A stretch of DNA of 5,043 nt, from contig CALVZR010000097.1 in assembly GCA_944372565.1 (NCBI GenBank), positions 1 to 5,043 on the forward strand. Direction: 5' to 3'. The notes under the pieces are model-generated. The model saw only the letters and a program-made list of their open reading frames with translations. It did not search any database and was not told the DNA's origin. Source of the stretch: an uncultured Clostridia bacterium. GTDB taxonomy: Bacteria > Bacillota > Clostridia > Christensenellales > Borkfalkiaceae. This document shows, in pieces, positions 4,678-5,043 of this stretch; the stretch's first letter is position 1; every line of letters begins with the position of its first letter. A program made the translations under genes and the position numbers.

Positions 4678-5043
4678 AATTCTTACGGAAAAACTGCTCG
4701 CCTACGCGCGGGAGTTTCTGCACCTGAAAGAGCTCGACGTCATCTACACGCGCAACCTGCTTTTAAGGGAATTCGGGCTGAAAGAACCCGCGGAGGACGC
4801 GGACGTTTCGGACGTGAAGAATATGAGCGTGCCGGACGAACTCGTGGCTGCCGTGGAAAGTTACGCGCGCGGAAACGGACTGTGCGAAGAGGGGGAGGAA
4901 AACCTCTATTCCACATACATTTTCGGCATTCTCACGCCCAAGCCCTCGGAGGTGAACGAAACCTTTTACCGCCTGCGGGAAGAAAAGGGCATAAACGCGG
5001 CGTGCGCTTATTTTTACGATCTCTGCATCAAAAACAACTACAT
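4667..5043 (+). CDS. galT: UDP-glucose--hexose-1-phosphate uridylyltransferase GalT, class II, N-terminal 125 codons (3' end outside window)
   Basis: Leloir-pathway enzyme that swaps UMP between UDP-glucose and galactose-1-phosphate, giving UDP-galactose and glucose-1-phosphate; cytoplasmic. The open frame runs off the window end (the last codon is cut after two bases), so only about a quarter of a roughly 500-aa protein is seen and the catalytic histidine region is missing. Identification rests on the conserved segment FGILTPKPSEVNETF (TPKPSEV at residues 90-96), followed by ACAYFYDLCIKNNY; class II GalT proteins of Bacillota have PKPSEV and a closely similar YFYKLS-NYI segment. The N-terminus (ILTEKLLAYAREFLHL, then DVIYTRNLLL) also fits this family. 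The start ATG is supported by AGGGAG at 4654-4659 and overlaps the methyltransferase by 11 bases in another frame. No galK or galE is visible, though they could follow downstream. No promoter was seen between the genes, so galT probably depends on the promoter at 3492-3520. Confidence 0.88.
   Translation, partial: MEGKILTEKLLAYAREFLHLKELDVIYTRNLLLREFGLKEPAEDADVSDVKNMSVPDELVAAVESYARGNGLCEEGEENLYSTYIFGILTPKPSEVNETFYRLREEKGINAACAYFYDLCIKNNY

Noticed and set aside
1..5043. CRISPR arrays, tRNA/rRNA genes, insertion sequences or attachment sites
   Set aside because: I looked for repeated spacers, tRNA-like segments, terminal inverted repeats and transposase motifs and saw none.

Overview
The window reads entirely on the + strand. 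It looks like ordinary chromosome of a fairly GC-rich Bacillota (Clostridia-like) bacterium. This rests on established family knowledge: a two-domain ClpB, a stand-alone YpsC-type rRNA methyltransferase, a class II (Firmicutes-type) GalT, a two-gene ABC transporter of the BcrA/lantibiotic-immunity kind, and strong sigma-A promoters with G-rich Shine-Dalgarno sites. The species cannot be fixed from the sequence; an uncultured gut clostridium is my guess.

Layout. (1) Positions 1-1541 hold the last 512 codons of clpB, the protein disaggregase; its N-terminal third lies outside. A clean intrinsic terminator follows (1560-1586). (2) A consensus promoter (1638-1666) drives a two-gene operon: an ABC-2 membrane permease (1718-2479), then its ATPase (2490-3212), closed by a second strong terminator (3244-3271). 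(3) A 322-base gene-free stretch (3213-3534) carries that terminator, about 100 bases of C/T-rich degenerate repeats, a possible second terminator, helically phased A/T tracts and a second consensus promoter (3492-3520). (4) This promoter drives a complete THUMP-domain RNA methyltransferase (3535-4677). The start of galT (4667 to the window end) overlaps its last 11 bases, so the two are probably co-transcribed and translationally coupled.

How the genes relate. ClpB and the methyltransferase are housekeeping functions (protein disaggregation; 23S rRNA modification). GalT is the Leloir-pathway uridylyltransferase. The permease/ATPase pair forms a small exporter whose substrate cannot be read from sequence; its ATPase carries a glutamate in the Q-loop region, as in lantibiotic-immunity ATPases, and no regulator gene is adjacent.

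I found no convincing new multi-gene system. The points most worth a second look are the near-leaderless, Shine-Dalgarno-less start of the methyltransferase, the dyad around the ABC operon's predicted transcription start, the base composition of the permease, and the structured gene-free stretch at 3213-3534.
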